From NCBI GenBank assembly GCA_964613215.1, contig CAZTHK010000007.1:86253-150252 (forward strand): DNA of 64,000 nt. Direction: 5' to 3'. The position numbers and the translations under genes were made by a program. Under the pieces are notes generated by a model that was not told where the DNA came from, ran no database searches, and was given only the letters and a program-made list of their open reading frames with translations. This stretch comes from CAZTHK01 sp964613215. GTDB taxonomy: Bacteria > Krumholzibacteriota > Krumholzibacteriia > Krumholzibacteriales > CAZTHK01. Numbering within the stretch: the stretch's first letter is position 1; the number at the start of each line of letters is the position of its first letter. Positions 17,854 through 27,113 of the stretch are shown one piece after another.

Positions 17854-19665
17854 CTATTCATCTGATATTATCCTTATATGAAGTTCCCTCAAAATCTCCT
17901 CTTCGATCTCCGAGGGGGCACCCTCCATCAGGGAAGTGGCGCTCTGTGTCTTGGGAAAAGCAATAAAATCCCTTATCGAATCGCCCCCTCCCATAATCAT
18001 GGCAATTCGGTCGAGGCCAAGAGCTATTCCCCCATGGGGAGGAGCTCCATACTGGAAGGATTTCAGCAGGAATCCGAACTTCCTCTCCGCCTCCTCCCTG
18101 TCAATACCCACGATGCCGAACAACTTCTCCTGGAGTTCCCTGTTATGAATCCTGATCGATCCGCTTCCCAGTTCGGTCCCGTTGCAGACCAGGTCATACA
18201 GATGTCCCCTCATCCTGCCGGGATCACTTTCCAGCAGTGGAACATCCTCACTAAGAGGCATGGAAAATATATGATGGGCAGGTTCCCAGCCTCCCCCCTC
18301 TGAAGCCATAAAGAGTGGAAACCTGTTAACCCATAGTAAGTTATAATCTCTTTTGTCCTGGAGGAGATAAGTCCTGCCCAGATACCGCCTGAGTTCTCCC
18401 AGAGAGTTAAGCACCACCTCATTCTCCCCGCCCACAATAAGGATAAGGGTTCGCCCGGTTACATCGAATATCTGGTGAATCCGGTCCATGGTCTCCTTAT
18501 CCAGGAAGCGGGATATAGGTGATGAAACCTCCTCCCGGTCAGTCTTTATGGTAATCAATCCCCGGGCCCCGTATTTTTTAACCATATCTTCCAGCTTCTT
18601 AATCCTGCTCCTGGAGAACTCATAACCATCCCGTAAGGAGATCCCCCTGATGGTTCCACCCTGCTCCAGAATACTCCTGAATACCCTGAAATCACTGTTT
18701 CTGAAACAGCCGGAACAATCCTTTATCTTCAGGTCGAATCGCAGATCCGGTTTATCGGTTCCGTAGTCATTCATGGCCTGTTGGTAGGTAATCCTGGGAA
18801 GGGGGGATTGGACCTCCACCCCGATGGTCTCACTGAAAATATTACTGATCAGTCCTTCAGTAAGAGAAAAAACATCCTCTTCACCTACAAAACTCATTTC
18901 CACATCAATCTGGGTATGCTCGGGCTGCCTGTCCGATCTCAGGTCTTCATCCCTAAGACACCTGGCTAACTGGAAGTAACGGTCCACACCGGAGACCATA
19001 AGAATCTGTTTGTACAGTTGAGGGCTCTGGGGAAGGGCGTAGAATTTACCCGGCCGTAACCTGCTGGGTACCAGATAGTCTCTGGCACCTTCGGGTGTCC
19101 TTTTTACCAGAAGGGGGGTCTCCACCTCCAGAAATCCCTTTCCGGAAAGGTAATTTCTCACACTCATGGTCAGATTATGCCTGAGTCGAAGGTTCCTCTG
19201 GAGGGGAATTCTCCGGAGATCCAGATACCTGTATTGCAACCGGAGATCATCCCCTGCTTTAACCTCGTCTCTAACACTGAATGGAGGCACTTTGCTGCGG
19301 TTGAGGATAAAAACCTTTTCCAGCACTACTTCTACTTCGCCGGTTTTCATTCCGGGATTGACCATTTCATCAGGCCTGGGGCGGACACTTCCCCGGCAAG
19401 CTACGACATCCTCAGCCCGGAGTGAAGATACCAGATTGCTGAGATCCCGGGAATCGCTCTCCACTACCAGCTGAACTATTCCGGTTCTGTCTCCCAGGTC
19501 CGCGAATATCAATCCCCCCAGCTCCCTCACCTTCTTGATCCACCCGGTGAGAAAAACCTCATCATCACAATCCTCCATGTTAACCTCACCACAGTAGTGG
19601 GTGCGTTCCCATTTATCCGACAGATAGTAAATTATCGAATCATCCAATGAACTATTCTCTTTCAC
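17854..19665 (-). CDS. aspS: aspartyl-tRNA synthetase
   Basis: A 603-residue class IIb synthetase of the bacterial type. N-terminal OB-fold anticodon-binding domain ('RTHYCGEV', 'VFLTGWIKKVRELGGLIFADLGDRTG'), then motif 2 'FQLARCLRDEDLRSDRQPEHTQIDVEMSF', an inserted GAD domain (about residues 290-420), and motif 3 'GLDRIAMIMGGGDSIRDFIAFPKT'. The start is GTG and overlaps the hisS end by 14 bases, with GGAG about 10 bases upstream. Whether it is discriminating (Asp only) or non-discriminating cannot be settled here; the bacterial-type 'FPKTQSATSLMEGAP' is present. Confidence 0.97.
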   Translation of the reverse strand: MKENSSLDDSIIYYLSDKWERTHYCGEVNMEDCDDEVFLTGWIKKVRELGGLIFADLGDRTGIVQLVVESDSRDLSNLVSSLRAEDVVACRGSVRPRPDEMVNPGMKTGEVEVVLEKVFILNRSKVPPFSVRDEVKAGDDLRLQYRYLDLRRIPLQRNLRLRHNLTMSVRNYLSGKGFLEVETPLLVKRTPEGARDYLVPSRLRPGKFYALPQSPQLYKQILMVSGVDRYFQLARCLRDEDLRSDRQPEHTQIDVEMSFVGEEDVFSLTEGLISNIFSETIGVEVQSPLPRITYQQAMNDYGTDKPDLRFDLKIKDCSGCFRNSDFRVFRSILEQGGTIRGISLRDGYEFSRSRIKKLEDMVKKYGARGLITIKTDREEVSSPISRFLDKETMDRIHQIFDVTGRTLILIVGGENEVVLNSLGELRRYLGRTYLLQDKRDYNLLWVNRFPLFMASEGGGWEPAHHIFSMPLSEDVPLLESDPGRMRGHLYDLVCNGTELGSGSIRIHNRELQEKLFGIVGIDREEAERKFGFLLKSFQYGAPPHGGIALGLDRIAMIMGGGDSIRDFIAFPKTQSATSLMEGAPSEIEEEILRELHIRIISDE

Positions 19666-20908
19666 CTGCTACAAACTCCGCAATTCTGTCAAAACCGACA
19701 TTGCTCTGTTCACCACTTCTCATATTCTTTATGGTAGCCACACCATTTATAACCTCTTCGGGTCCCAGCAGAATAGTAAATGGAGAGTCAGAAGCGGAAG
19801 CACTTTTGAGCTGTTTCTTCAGATTGCGGCCGGATAGATCCACCTCGGTTTTAATTCCCCACCTTCTCAGGTCATCCGCTATATCCAGAGCCTTCCCTGA
19901 CACATCACTATCTATTACCGCGATATAAACATCGGAGTGCTCCCTCTTCATAATCTCTTTCTTCTCCTCCGGAATTACCTCCAGTAATCTTTCCATTCCG
20001 GCGCTGAACCCAACCGCCGGTACAGGTTTGCCACCGCATTCCTCTGCCAGCCCATCGTACCTGCCCCCCCCACAGAGGGCGTTCTGTGCTCCCAGAACCG
20101 GATGGATTATCTCGAAGGCGGTCTTGGTATAATAATCAAGCCCCCTCACCAGAAAGGGGTCCAGGGAATATTTCACCCCTATTTGATCCAGAATTTCCTT
20201 CAGCCTGGAGAAATGCTCTGCGCATTCATCACAGAGATGATCCACTATCACCGGCAGATCCTCCTTCACTCCCAGGCACTTCTTACAGTCGAATACTCTG
20301 AGAGGATTAACTGCCGCCCTGCTTCTGCAATCCTCACAGAGCCGGTCTTCCATTCCTTTGAGTTTTCCGGTAAGAATCTCAAGATATGGCGGACGGCACT
20401 CCTGGCACCCCACACTGTTCATCTTCACCTCCAGCCCGGCCAGTCCCAGAACTTCATGAACCCTTATACTCAACTCGATAATCTCCGCATCGATGGCCGG
20501 ATAGGAACCACCCAGAGTCTCTGCGCCCACCTGGTGAAACTGGCGGTACCTTCCCGCCTGAGGCCTGTCATATCTGAACATGGGCCCCATATAGTAGAAA
20601 CGGGTAATACCAGCCTCTCTGTGCAATCCGTTTTCCAGAAATGCCCGCATCACCGGAGCGGTGTTTTCCGGCCTGAGGGTCAGGTTTCTGCCCTTCTTAT
20701 CCTTGAAAGTGTACATCTCCTTGGTGACAATATCTGTCCCTTCACCCACAGCTCTTATAAACAGGTCGGTCATCTCGAATATGGGGGTTCTTATTTCCGA
20801 ATACCCGTAACTCTGGAGTAGCCGGGAGAGCTTCTCCTCCATATACTGCCAGAGCTTTATTTCATCGCCGAACAGATCGCTGGTTCCTCTCGGTTTCTTG
20901 AACTTCAT
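19652..20908 (-). CDS. hisS: histidyl-tRNA synthetase
   Basis: A 418-residue class II synthetase. Opening 'KKPRGTSDLFGDE', motif 1 region 'SYGYSEIRTPIFE', motif 2 'FYYMGPMFRYDRPQAGRYRQFHQVGAE', the histidine-specific motif 'VRGLDYYTKTAFE', 'CGGGRYDGLAEECGG' and motif 3 'AVGFSAGMERLL'. It ends in a C-terminal anticodon-binding domain. The ATG overlaps the VanZ stop by four bases (ATGA), and aspS follows with an overlap. The hisS-aspS pair is a classical arrangement. Confidence 0.97.
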   Translation of the reverse strand: MKFKKPRGTSDLFGDEIKLWQYMEEKLSRLLQSYGYSEIRTPIFEMTDLFIRAVGEGTDIVTKEMYTFKDKKGRNLTLRPENTAPVMRAFLENGLHREAGITRFYYMGPMFRYDRPQAGRYRQFHQVGAETLGGSYPAIDAEIIELSIRVHEVLGLAGLEVKMNSVGCQECRPPYLEILTGKLKGMEDRLCEDCRSRAAVNPLRVFDCKKCLGVKEDLPVIVDHLCDECAEHFSRLKEILDQIGVKYSLDPFLVRGLDYYTKTAFEIIHPVLGAQNALCGGGRYDGLAEECGGKPVPAVGFSAGMERLLEVIPEEKKEIMKREHSDVYIAVIDSDVSGKALDIADDLRRWGIKTEVDLSGRNLKKQLKSASASDSPFTILLGPEEVINGVATIKNMRSGEQSNVGFDRIAEFVAGERE

Positions 20909-21291
20909 GATCTTTCAGGCCTCTTCTCTCTCCCGAAGTAAACATAGCTTGCCAGGGTGCCGGCAACCACTCCCATGGTATCTGCAATTCCGTCGTAGAA
21001 GCTGGAGTCACGGCCGGTATGACCCTGATATATTTCATCCACGGCGGCTATCCCTATACCACTAACAATTACCAGAAAACAAATCAAGCCAACTTTTCTT
21101 GTATTTTCACCATTCAATGCCCGGTAAAATAAAACGGCGAGTACACCATATTCAAAAAAGTGAGCTAATTTATCCATCCCGCCCGGTCCTTCAGGGTATC
21201 TGGAAGGCAGGGACGAAATTGAAGACAATGAAAAAATCACTACTATCCAGATGGAAAGATGCAACCATTTTATTACCGACTTCCCGGGCAT
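20905..21291 (-). CDS. VanZ-like family protein
   Basis: A 128-residue inner-membrane protein with about four hydrophobic segments. Typical VanZ-like motifs are present: 'DKLAHFFEYGVLAVLFYRAL' (about residues 38-57) and 'AAVDEIYQGHTGRDSSFYD' (about 86-104). VanZ of enterococci gives teicoplanin resistance, but most members are of unknown, probably envelope-related, function. The frame is open to 21429, yet the ATG at 21291 has AGGAG 4 bases upstream and avoids overlap with the preceding gene. It is coupled to hisS by an ATGA overlap. Confidence 0.85.
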   Translation of the reverse strand: MPGKSVIKWLHLSIWIVVIFSLSSISSLPSRYPEGPGGMDKLAHFFEYGVLAVLFYRALNGENTRKVGLICFLVIVSGIGIAAVDEIYQGHTGRDSSFYDGIADTMGVVAGTLASYVYFGREKRPERS

Positions 21292-21358
21292 GGATCTCCT
21301 CTTAATCAAGACACAATAAGTACGATGGAAAGATAATAACAAAAACCGGAGATACCAA

Positions 21359-22282
21359 TTACTTTGATATGTATTCCTCGATAGCAGGAAGGCCCTTTTG
21401 CTTAAGTCTTTCCAGAAGCTCCAGGTCACTCCTGCGGGGATAAATAAAGCCCGATAGTCCTAACCATTGGAGTCTCTCCTTTAGAGAACGGTCGGCTATC
21501 CTTATAGCTTCGGGGAAACTTTTGGTAAACCTGTCGATCAACATATCTTCCACCGAAGGATCGGAGACCAGAAGAAGATCCGGATAGGCTTTTCCCTTCA
21601 AAAGAATCTCCAGCTCATCATCTCTAATTACTTTGCGCTCCCTGAGATACTCATAGCTGTCCATGCTGAGTCCGCAGGCATCCATGTTCTCCAGAATCAC
21701 ACTGTAAACAACTCTCTGCTCATCCAGGCAGTCCCCGCTGAATTCAACCTGTAAAGCTTCCGTTACCCCCGGACATGAATCAATGAGAGCATAGTAGGGA
21801 GAGATAAAACCGGAGGCTGAAAAAGGCGAAGTAAATATACAGCTTTCAATCTGACCGGGCGACTTAATCCCGCCATTCTTTGCCAGTATAACCCCCCCGG
21901 AATAGACATGTCCCGCCCGGTTGGTGGCAATAAGTGAACAGCGGTAATCATCATTTCCCAAATATGGCACGTACTGAACCGAGGTTAAGAGGTAGAAGTC
22001 ACACCCGGACAGATCATCACTATCCATATAATGCCACCTGACGTTACCGTATCCCCTCTCCAGGGCAAAATCAGAGAGGGATTCAAGAATACTTCCCGCC
22101 CTTGCCGAATCGAATGGACATACTCCCACGGTAATGGGAATGTGTGCCATGTCGTTATGTTCCAGGAAAACGGCTCCGATAGCCAGAACCACTATGGCGG
22201 AGAATATAAGCATAGTGGTAAACCTGCCCAGATAGGTGGAGAGTATACTGTAGTCCAGTTTGAAATTTTTATTCTTTTTCAT
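21359..22282 (-). CDS. membrane-anchored PhnD-like substrate-binding protein
   Basis: A 307-residue protein with one N-terminal membrane helix (about residues 18-40, 'RFTTMLIFSAIVVLAIGAVF') and no lipobox. The outer part looks like a periplasmic PhnD/phosphonate-type binding domain: 'ITVGVCPFDSARA', 'YLLTSVQYVPYLGN', 'SGGVILAKNGGIKSPGQI' and 'FTSPFSASGFISPYYAL'. No ABC permease or ATPase lies nearby, so it may sense rather than transport. The ATG at 22282 has GGAAG upstream and overlaps the end of cdaR by 14 bases. It lies between cdaR and the VanZ-like gene in an envelope operon. Confidence 0.68.
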   Translation of the reverse strand: MKKNKNFKLDYSILSTYLGRFTTMLIFSAIVVLAIGAVFLEHNDMAHIPITVGVCPFDSARAGSILESLSDFALERGYGNVRWHYMDSDDLSGCDFYLLTSVQYVPYLGNDDYRCSLIATNRAGHVYSGGVILAKNGGIKSPGQIESCIFTSPFSASGFISPYYALIDSCPGVTEALQVEFSGDCLDEQRVVYSVILENMDACGLSMDSYEYLRERKVIRDDELEILLKGKAYPDLLLVSDPSVEDMLIDRFTKSFPEAIRIADRSLKERLQWLGLSGFIYPRRSDLELLERLKQKGLPAIEEYISK

Positions 22283-23240
22283 CCGGTTTCTTCCGGTCGG
22301 TTGATTCGGGATATACGGTAACCTGAAAGGCATCAACATCCAGCCAGTATTCTTCTATCCCATCCGGAACAATTACCTCCGGTACGATTTTGTAACTCCC
22401 CGGTTTCCTGCCGGAAACCTTCAGGATGATGGAAATATCATTGGGTTCTATGCCTCTTACCCTATCCTCCGGTCCCTCCAATGTGATGGAAACGGTTCTG
22501 GGGGAATACTCGACTTTCAGCCCCTTTTCATCCTGTAATATTATGGGAGGAACATTGGTTAGAGTTTTCTCCGCACTCTTACTAATCCTCATCTCCACCA
22601 GAACGGTCCCGGTGGAAACCTTTACCTCCCTCCCCATCAGCTTCAAACCGGTCTCCACCATAATATCCCCCCTCCTATCCCGGATATCTATCTCTTCGGT
22701 GGTGAGAAAATCTATTCCATTTACAATACTCCTGGCCCCGGATACACTCACCTTTTCCGGTATTATATCAGGGCTTTCGGTGATTATTACATCTTCGGGA
22801 ATTTCGCCTTTATAAGCTATCTTAACAGGCACCTTCTTGCTTATTACCGGTTCGATATTCAGAACCAGCACCCTGGGATCCTCTATGCTGACATCCCTGA
22901 GATCAATTTCCTCTGGTATGTTGAGCATGGTGGAAGAAAGCTGGATGTTTATTCTCCCCTTCTTGGCATTGGAGAGATTCACATTAGCCCTGGGGTTGCC
23001 CATGAATCTCAATCTGAGCAGATTGCTCCTCTGCCCCTTTATGGTGACCTTGACATAGTCTGGAACATCATTCACCACTATCAGGCTGTCCGGCAGGTTG
23101 ACCAGGGTAAGGGGTATTCTGAATTTCTGCTTTTCCTCCTGTTGAGCGGTTACATGAAACCATATAAATATGGCGAATAAAATGGCCAGAATCTTAGCCC
23201 CGATATTTTCCCGTATAAGTTTGACAAACGTGCCTGTCAC
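22269..23240 (-). CDS. cdaR: YbbR-domain protein, CdaR-like
   Basis: A 323-residue protein: an N-terminal membrane anchor (about residues 13-32, 'IGAKILAILFAIFIWFHV') then three to four YbbR repeats facing outward ('PDSLIVVNDVPDYVKVTIKGQ', 'PEDVIITESPDIIPEKVSVSGA', 'VEYSPRTVSITLEGPEDRV'). In Firmicutes CdaR partners and modulates the c-di-AMP cyclase CdaA and is encoded next to it. Here the upstream neighbour is an amidase and no cdaA is in the window, so the symbol is by domain only. It overlaps the following PhnD-like gene. Confidence 0.8.
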   Translation of the reverse strand: MTGTFVKLIRENIGAKILAILFAIFIWFHVTAQQEEKQKFRIPLTLVNLPDSLIVVNDVPDYVKVTIKGQRSNLLRLRFMGNPRANVNLSNAKKGRINIQLSSTMLNIPEEIDLRDVSIEDPRVLVLNIEPVISKKVPVKIAYKGEIPEDVIITESPDIIPEKVSVSGARSIVNGIDFLTTEEIDIRDRRGDIMVETGLKLMGREVKVSTGTVLVEMRISKSAEKTLTNVPPIILQDEKGLKVEYSPRTVSITLEGPEDRVRGIEPNDISIILKVSGRKPGSYKIVPEVIVPDGIEEYWLDVDAFQVTVYPESTDRKKPDEKE

Positions 23241-23278
23241 AGATTCCGCCCTCTGGATATACTCACCGGCATACCATC

Positions 23279-24610
23279 CTATCGCACCACTCGAAGTTTC
23301 TGGCCGGGTATAATCTTGGAACTCCCGTAAATTTCATTTAAACCTCTCAATTCCTCCAATGAGATATGATATCTCCTTGCTATCTTCCACAGTGTTTCCC
23401 CCCGGGAAACTATATGAACCGACTTTTTATCTACCGGTCCAATACGTTTTTCAGGATGATATTCACTTATATAACTGATTATTCCACGGGCAATCTTCTC
23501 TGCGTATTCCCTTCTTACGCTTCTCTTCTTCAACAGCCTGGAGTCCCTGCTGTTAGTCAGATAGGCCAGCTCGATCAGTACCGCCGGCATGTAGAGCGGA
23601 TTGAGGACGTCAAAATTGGCCTGCAGAACACTTCTGAAGGGGATCGGGCCGACATCCTTCAGTAGACGGGAGATCTTCTCTGCCAGGAGGCTGCTCTGAT
23701 GTATGTTGTTATTTCGGTTGAGGTCTACCAGAATTGATTTTACGTCATCATCCAGAGCGGTTTTCTCTTCTCCCATACTCAGCATCAGATTCTCCCTTTC
23801 CGCCACCCTTCTGGCCCCTTCATCCGTGGCACCACCGGCCGAAAGGAAATATATCTCCGAGCCCCTGACCCTTTCACAGATCCTCCGTGGTTTATCCAGG
23901 GCATTAACGTGTATACTGACAAAGCAGTTTCCCTCATGTTCGCGGGCTATCTGCACCCTCCTCCACCTTCCCACATCGTAATCCCCATCCCTGGTCATCA
24001 CACATTTTATTCCCCGGTATCTGTTCAATTGCCCCATCAACAGTCTGGATACATCCAGTACTATATCCTTTTCCAGCAGACCATAATGACAGGTACCCGG
24101 CTTGGAGCCGCCATGGCCGGGATCGATCACCACTATGAAATCTCCGCTGTTCGCCACTTCTCTTGCCCTGCTCTTCCGTTTCTTTATTTCCCGGTGGGAC
24201 AGGACCTTTTCAACATCGATCACAATTCTGTGAGGTTTTCCTCTGATGGGTTTAAGTGCAAAATGGTTGAAACTGGCTGCCCCGGGCAGATCCAGAACAA
24301 CCTGTCCAATGGAATTAAGGCGGTTCACCCGTATTCTTCTGATAACTCCGTCCCCCACCCGTATGGTACCCAGAGGGGGAGCTATCTTTCCCCTCTCTAT
24401 ATCTATGGCTATTCTGTGAGGATTGGATAAGACCCTTACCCGGTAGGAGGATTCACTGCTCATGTCCAGCACCACCCTGGTTTTCTCCGGGCCGGTCCAG
24501 CACCTGATATCATCCACCCGGTTCCTCACCGGAGCAGAATGGGCCGGAAGTGAAAGCAGCACGATAAAAATCGACAAACTTGATTTTACCTGCCCTGAAA
24601 ACACCACCAT
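23279..24610 (-). CDS. N-acetylmuramoyl-L-alanine amidase (AMIN, Amidase_3, LysM)
   Basis: A 443-residue exported peptidoglycan amidase. Signal peptide (residues 1-25), AMIN domain (about 30-130, 'IRCWTGPEKTRVVLDMSSE'), then the zinc amidase domain (about 160-380). Zinc ligands and catalysis are visible in 'VIDPGHGGSKPGT', 'VSIHVNALDK' and 'LIELAYLTNSRDS'. A C-terminal LysM unit follows ('HIVSRGETLWKIARRYHIS' ending in 'PGQKLRVVR'). It cleaves septal cross-links like AmiC and is likely to work with the M23 protein encoded upstream. AGAGG lies 5 bases before the ATG. Confidence 0.93.
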   Translation of the reverse strand: MVVFSGQVKSSLSIFIVLLSLPAHSAPVRNRVDDIRCWTGPEKTRVVLDMSSESSYRVRVLSNPHRIAIDIERGKIAPPLGTIRVGDGVIRRIRVNRLNSIGQVVLDLPGAASFNHFALKPIRGKPHRIVIDVEKVLSHREIKKRKSRAREVANSGDFIVVIDPGHGGSKPGTCHYGLLEKDIVLDVSRLLMGQLNRYRGIKCVMTRDGDYDVGRWRRVQIAREHEGNCFVSIHVNALDKPRRICERVRGSEIYFLSAGGATDEGARRVAERENLMLSMGEEKTALDDDVKSILVDLNRNNNIHQSSLLAEKISRLLKDVGPIPFRSVLQANFDVLNPLYMPAVLIELAYLTNSRDSRLLKKRSVRREYAEKIARGIISYISEYHPEKRIGPVDKKSVHIVSRGETLWKIARRYHISLEELRGLNEIYGSSKIIPGQKLRVVR

Positions 24611-24711
24611 CGGTACCTCTGCTCAATCAAATATATCCTGATTCAAACAATAGTGTATAACAAACAGCACTAAATTCGAAGGAAATAAATAACCGTTATT
24701 ATTCCTGTATA

Positions 24712-25626
24712 TCAGTTAAAGTATACACCTTCTGGAATAATATAATTAAGAGGATTCCGGTGAGCGTTTCTGAATATAACTTCGTAATGGAGATGGCTGC
24801 CTGTTGACAAACCGGTATTACCGACCTTTCCTAAAATCTCCCCACGTTTAATCTTCTGTCCCCGCCTTACCGTTATGCGTGACAGATGGGCGTAGCGGGT
24901 CTTAAATCCATTCTTGTGATTCAGTTCTACCACCAGCCCGAAACTCCCGTTCTTCCTGGCCATGGTCACAACACCGTCTGCCGTGCTCATTACCGGAGTC
25001 CCCGTTCTGGCACAATAGTCCACTCCCAGGTGCCTGGCCAGCCTGCCGGTAAAGGGATCCATCCTCATGCCAAAACGGCTGGACAGGAACCCTCCCCTCA
25101 AAGGCCTGATAGAAGGTGTACAATCCCTTATCTTCTTCTCTTTCTTGATGATTTCAAGAATTTCCCTGAACCCCTCCCGTTCCAGCTTTGCCTGCCGTAA
25201 AACCTTGTCTATATCCTCATCCAGACTGGAGGAGTGATATCCACTGCCTGATATGCCGGCTTCATCCTTCACACTGGGACCTCCCACACCTACCTCCCAG
25301 ACATCCCTGGATATCGGCTCCAGTCCTGCCATTAAGCGTAAATCGTTCTGAAGCTCATAATTATCCGCTATCTTCTGTTTAAGACTGCGAATCTCCTTCC
25401 TGAAATGGCCTATCTGGAGACTTAGATTGCTGTTTTCCATCCTCAGTTCTTCCATCCGGTTAATATCGGCAATCCGGCCGGAATATTTCACTATCATGGA
25501 AACAGAAACCGCACACAGGGCAACAAAGAGGGTGAGCAGGGAAATAGCCACCCGGCGGTGAATCCTTATCGATCTTACACCGGCATTTCCTTTTCTTACA
25601 TATAAGAAATTAAGATATCTATCCAT
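24712..25626 (-). CDS. M23-family peptidase (or amidase activator), membrane-anchored
   Basis: A 304-residue protein with an inner-membrane helix (about residues 25-48), a coiled coil (50-95, 'NRMEELRMENSNLSLQIGHF') and a C-terminal M23/lysostaphin-like domain. The metal site looks intact: 'FGMRMDPFTGRLARHLGVDY' (His and Asp) and HLHYE near residue 282. It may be an active endopeptidase, or an EnvC/NlpD-like activator for the amidase encoded 101 bases downstream; intact ligands favour the former. The layout (TM, coiled coil, M23) matches cell-shape or division hydrolases. Confidence 0.88.
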   Translation of the reverse strand: MDRYLNFLYVRKGNAGVRSIRIHRRVAISLLTLFVALCAVSVSMIVKYSGRIADINRMEELRMENSNLSLQIGHFRKEIRSLKQKIADNYELQNDLRLMAGLEPISRDVWEVGVGGPSVKDEAGISGSGYHSSSLDEDIDKVLRQAKLEREGFREILEIIKKEKKIRDCTPSIRPLRGGFLSSRFGMRMDPFTGRLARHLGVDYCARTGTPVMSTADGVVTMARKNGSFGLVVELNHKNGFKTRYAHLSRITVRRGQKIKRGEILGKVGNTGLSTGSHLHYEVIFRNAHRNPLNYIIPEGVYFN

Positions 25627-25662
25627 ACCTATAACTGCCAGTTCACTAACAACTTGTCACTA

Positions 25663-25691
25663 AGCCTACTTTCAGCTTACTGGAGTGTCAA
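25663..25691 (-). promoter_or_regulatory. sigma-70-type promoter of the M23 gene
   Basis: TTGACA (25691-25686), 17-base spacer, TAGGCT (25668-25663). It lies 37 bases before the ATG. The -10 box shares the TAnnCT form of the eno and rpoD promoters of this window. Confidence 0.45.
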
Positions 25692-25775
25692 GTATTATCT
25701 AACCTGTTCAAATAGCAAGGTGCATACCAGTAAAAATTCGTTTTCAATCATAATTCACATTCCCCCCTTATCCAT

Positions 25776-25808
25776 AAAAAAAAGGCGGGAATAATTCCCG
25801 CCCTTTTT
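25776..25808 (-). terminator. intrinsic terminator after the primary sigma gene
   Basis: An 8-bp G+C-rich stem (25784-25791 with 25795-25802, loop of three) is followed on the minus strand by eight T residues (plus-strand A run 25776-25783). It lies 24 bases after the sigma gene stop. On the plus strand it has a five-T tail, so it may work in both directions. Confidence 0.85.
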
Positions 25809-25826
25809 ACAGGATATCACCTGTTT

Positions 25827-26690
25827 TTACATATCCTCGGAATAACCGGTGAGATACTTCTTTCTCTTTACATGCCTGAGGCGCTGAATGGCCTTCTCCT
25901 TAATCTGACGAATTCTCTCACGGGTCAGGTTCATCCTTTCACCGATCTCCTCCAGGGTCATCGGCTCTCTCCCCTCCAGTCCGAAATAGAGGGTAAGGAT
26001 AGTCCTCTCCCGCTCTGTCAGAGTGTCGAGAGCCTTACGCATATCTTCGCAAAGCGCATTGGTGTAAGTCATCTCATCGGTGGAATCCTGATTATCGTCA
26101 GGGAGGTAATCCACCAGAGTGTTTCCCTCTTCGTCGTCATTAAAAGACGCATCCAGAGACAGGTGGCTGTTTGCTATGGTCATGGTATCCCGGACTTCCT
26201 CCTTGGGCAGATTGAGCCTTTCAGCAATTTCCTCCACCTCTGGAGTCCTCTCCAGCTCCTGATCCAGCTCTCTGGCAGCCTTACCTATCCGGTAGAGGGT
26301 GCCTGCTCTGTTTAGGGGCAACCTGACAATCCTGGATTGCTCAGCCAGCGCTTGAAGCATGGCCTGTCTTATCCACCACACCGCATAGGAGATAAATTTA
26401 AATCCCCTCTTTTCATCGAATCTATGGGCTGCCTTAATCAAACCAAGGTTCCCTTCATCGATCAGGTCGGCGAGGGAAAGACCCTGATTAACATACTGCT
26501 TTGCTATGGATACAACAAATCTCAGGTTTGCCTTCACCAGCTTGTGCAGAGACTCTTCATCGCCCTTGTGAATCCCGCGGGCCAGCTTCCTCTCCTCTTC
26601 TCTGGAAAGCAGGGGAGTGTTGTTTATCTCTTTAAGGTAGAGATCCAGACTCTTTTCCCCGAGTTTATCGCCCTTTTTCTTCTCGAACAT
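25827..26690 (-). CDS. rpoD: RNA polymerase primary sigma factor (RpoD/SigA, short form)
   Basis: A 287-residue sigma-70. Region 1.2 'SLDLYLKEINNTPLLSREEE', region 2 'ANLRFVVSIAKQYVNQGLSLADLIDEGNLGLIKAA' and '2.4' 'FISYAVWWIRQAMLQALAEQ', region 3 'RLNLPKEEVRDTM', and region 4 'TLTERERTILTLYFGLEGREPMTLEEIGERMNLTRERIRQI'. Region 1.1 and the non-conserved insert are absent, as in the primary sigma factors of Bacteroidetes, whose length it matches. The ATG at 26690 has AAGGA just upstream; the frame is open to 26738. Its own promoter and terminator can be read. It could instead be a group 2 sigma, but the sequence looks primary. Confidence 0.9.
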   Translation of the reverse strand: MFEKKKGDKLGEKSLDLYLKEINNTPLLSREEERKLARGIHKGDEESLHKLVKANLRFVVSIAKQYVNQGLSLADLIDEGNLGLIKAAHRFDEKRGFKFISYAVWWIRQAMLQALAEQSRIVRLPLNRAGTLYRIGKAARELDQELERTPEVEEIAERLNLPKEEVRDTMTIANSHLSLDASFNDDEEGNTLVDYLPDDNQDSTDEMTYTNALCEDMRKALDTLTERERTILTLYFGLEGREPMTLEEIGERMNLTRERIRQIKEKAIQRLRHVKRKKYLTGYSEDM

Positions 26691-27113
26691 TTTCCTTCCT
26701 CCATTAATTATTTTATCCCTGTTCCTATCCTTTAACAAATTTTTTATTCATTTTCTCCAACTTTTTTCAACTATTTAAGATCTCGCCGTGTGTTGTTTGC
26801 AAATTTCTCTTAATCTATTGCGAATACTGCAATTATATGGTGGGGTCATATTTGAGGATATCGTTCGGCAGCTCCGGTCCTTCCCTTAAATAATATACAC
26901 TGTTCTGCGATTTGGTAGTTTACACTATATATGAATTTATGTCAACCCCAAAAAGGCTTTTCCTGCGATAAGTTGCCAGACTACCATACAGGGCAATGAA
27001 TTACGCTATTTTCTAATCAAAAACTAACGCCGAATTATAATTATCAGCCCCCGGGAATCCCCTTGACAGAAAGCCTGCCGCTGTCTTTTGCGCTTCACCA
27101 ATCCGTGCAGTTT
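26691..27113. other. intergenic region upstream of rpoD
   Basis: About 420 bases without a gene. It holds the rpoD promoter at 26917-26945 and a leader of about 220 bases between it and the ATG. No conserved leader motif, second terminator or small ORF with a ribosome site was seen. Confidence 0.6.
26917..26945 (-). promoter_or_regulatory. promoter of rpoD
   Basis: Perfect TTGACA (26945-26940), 17-base spacer, TAAACT (26922-26917). Start of transcription is predicted near 26910, giving a leader of about 220 bases. Confidence 0.6.
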
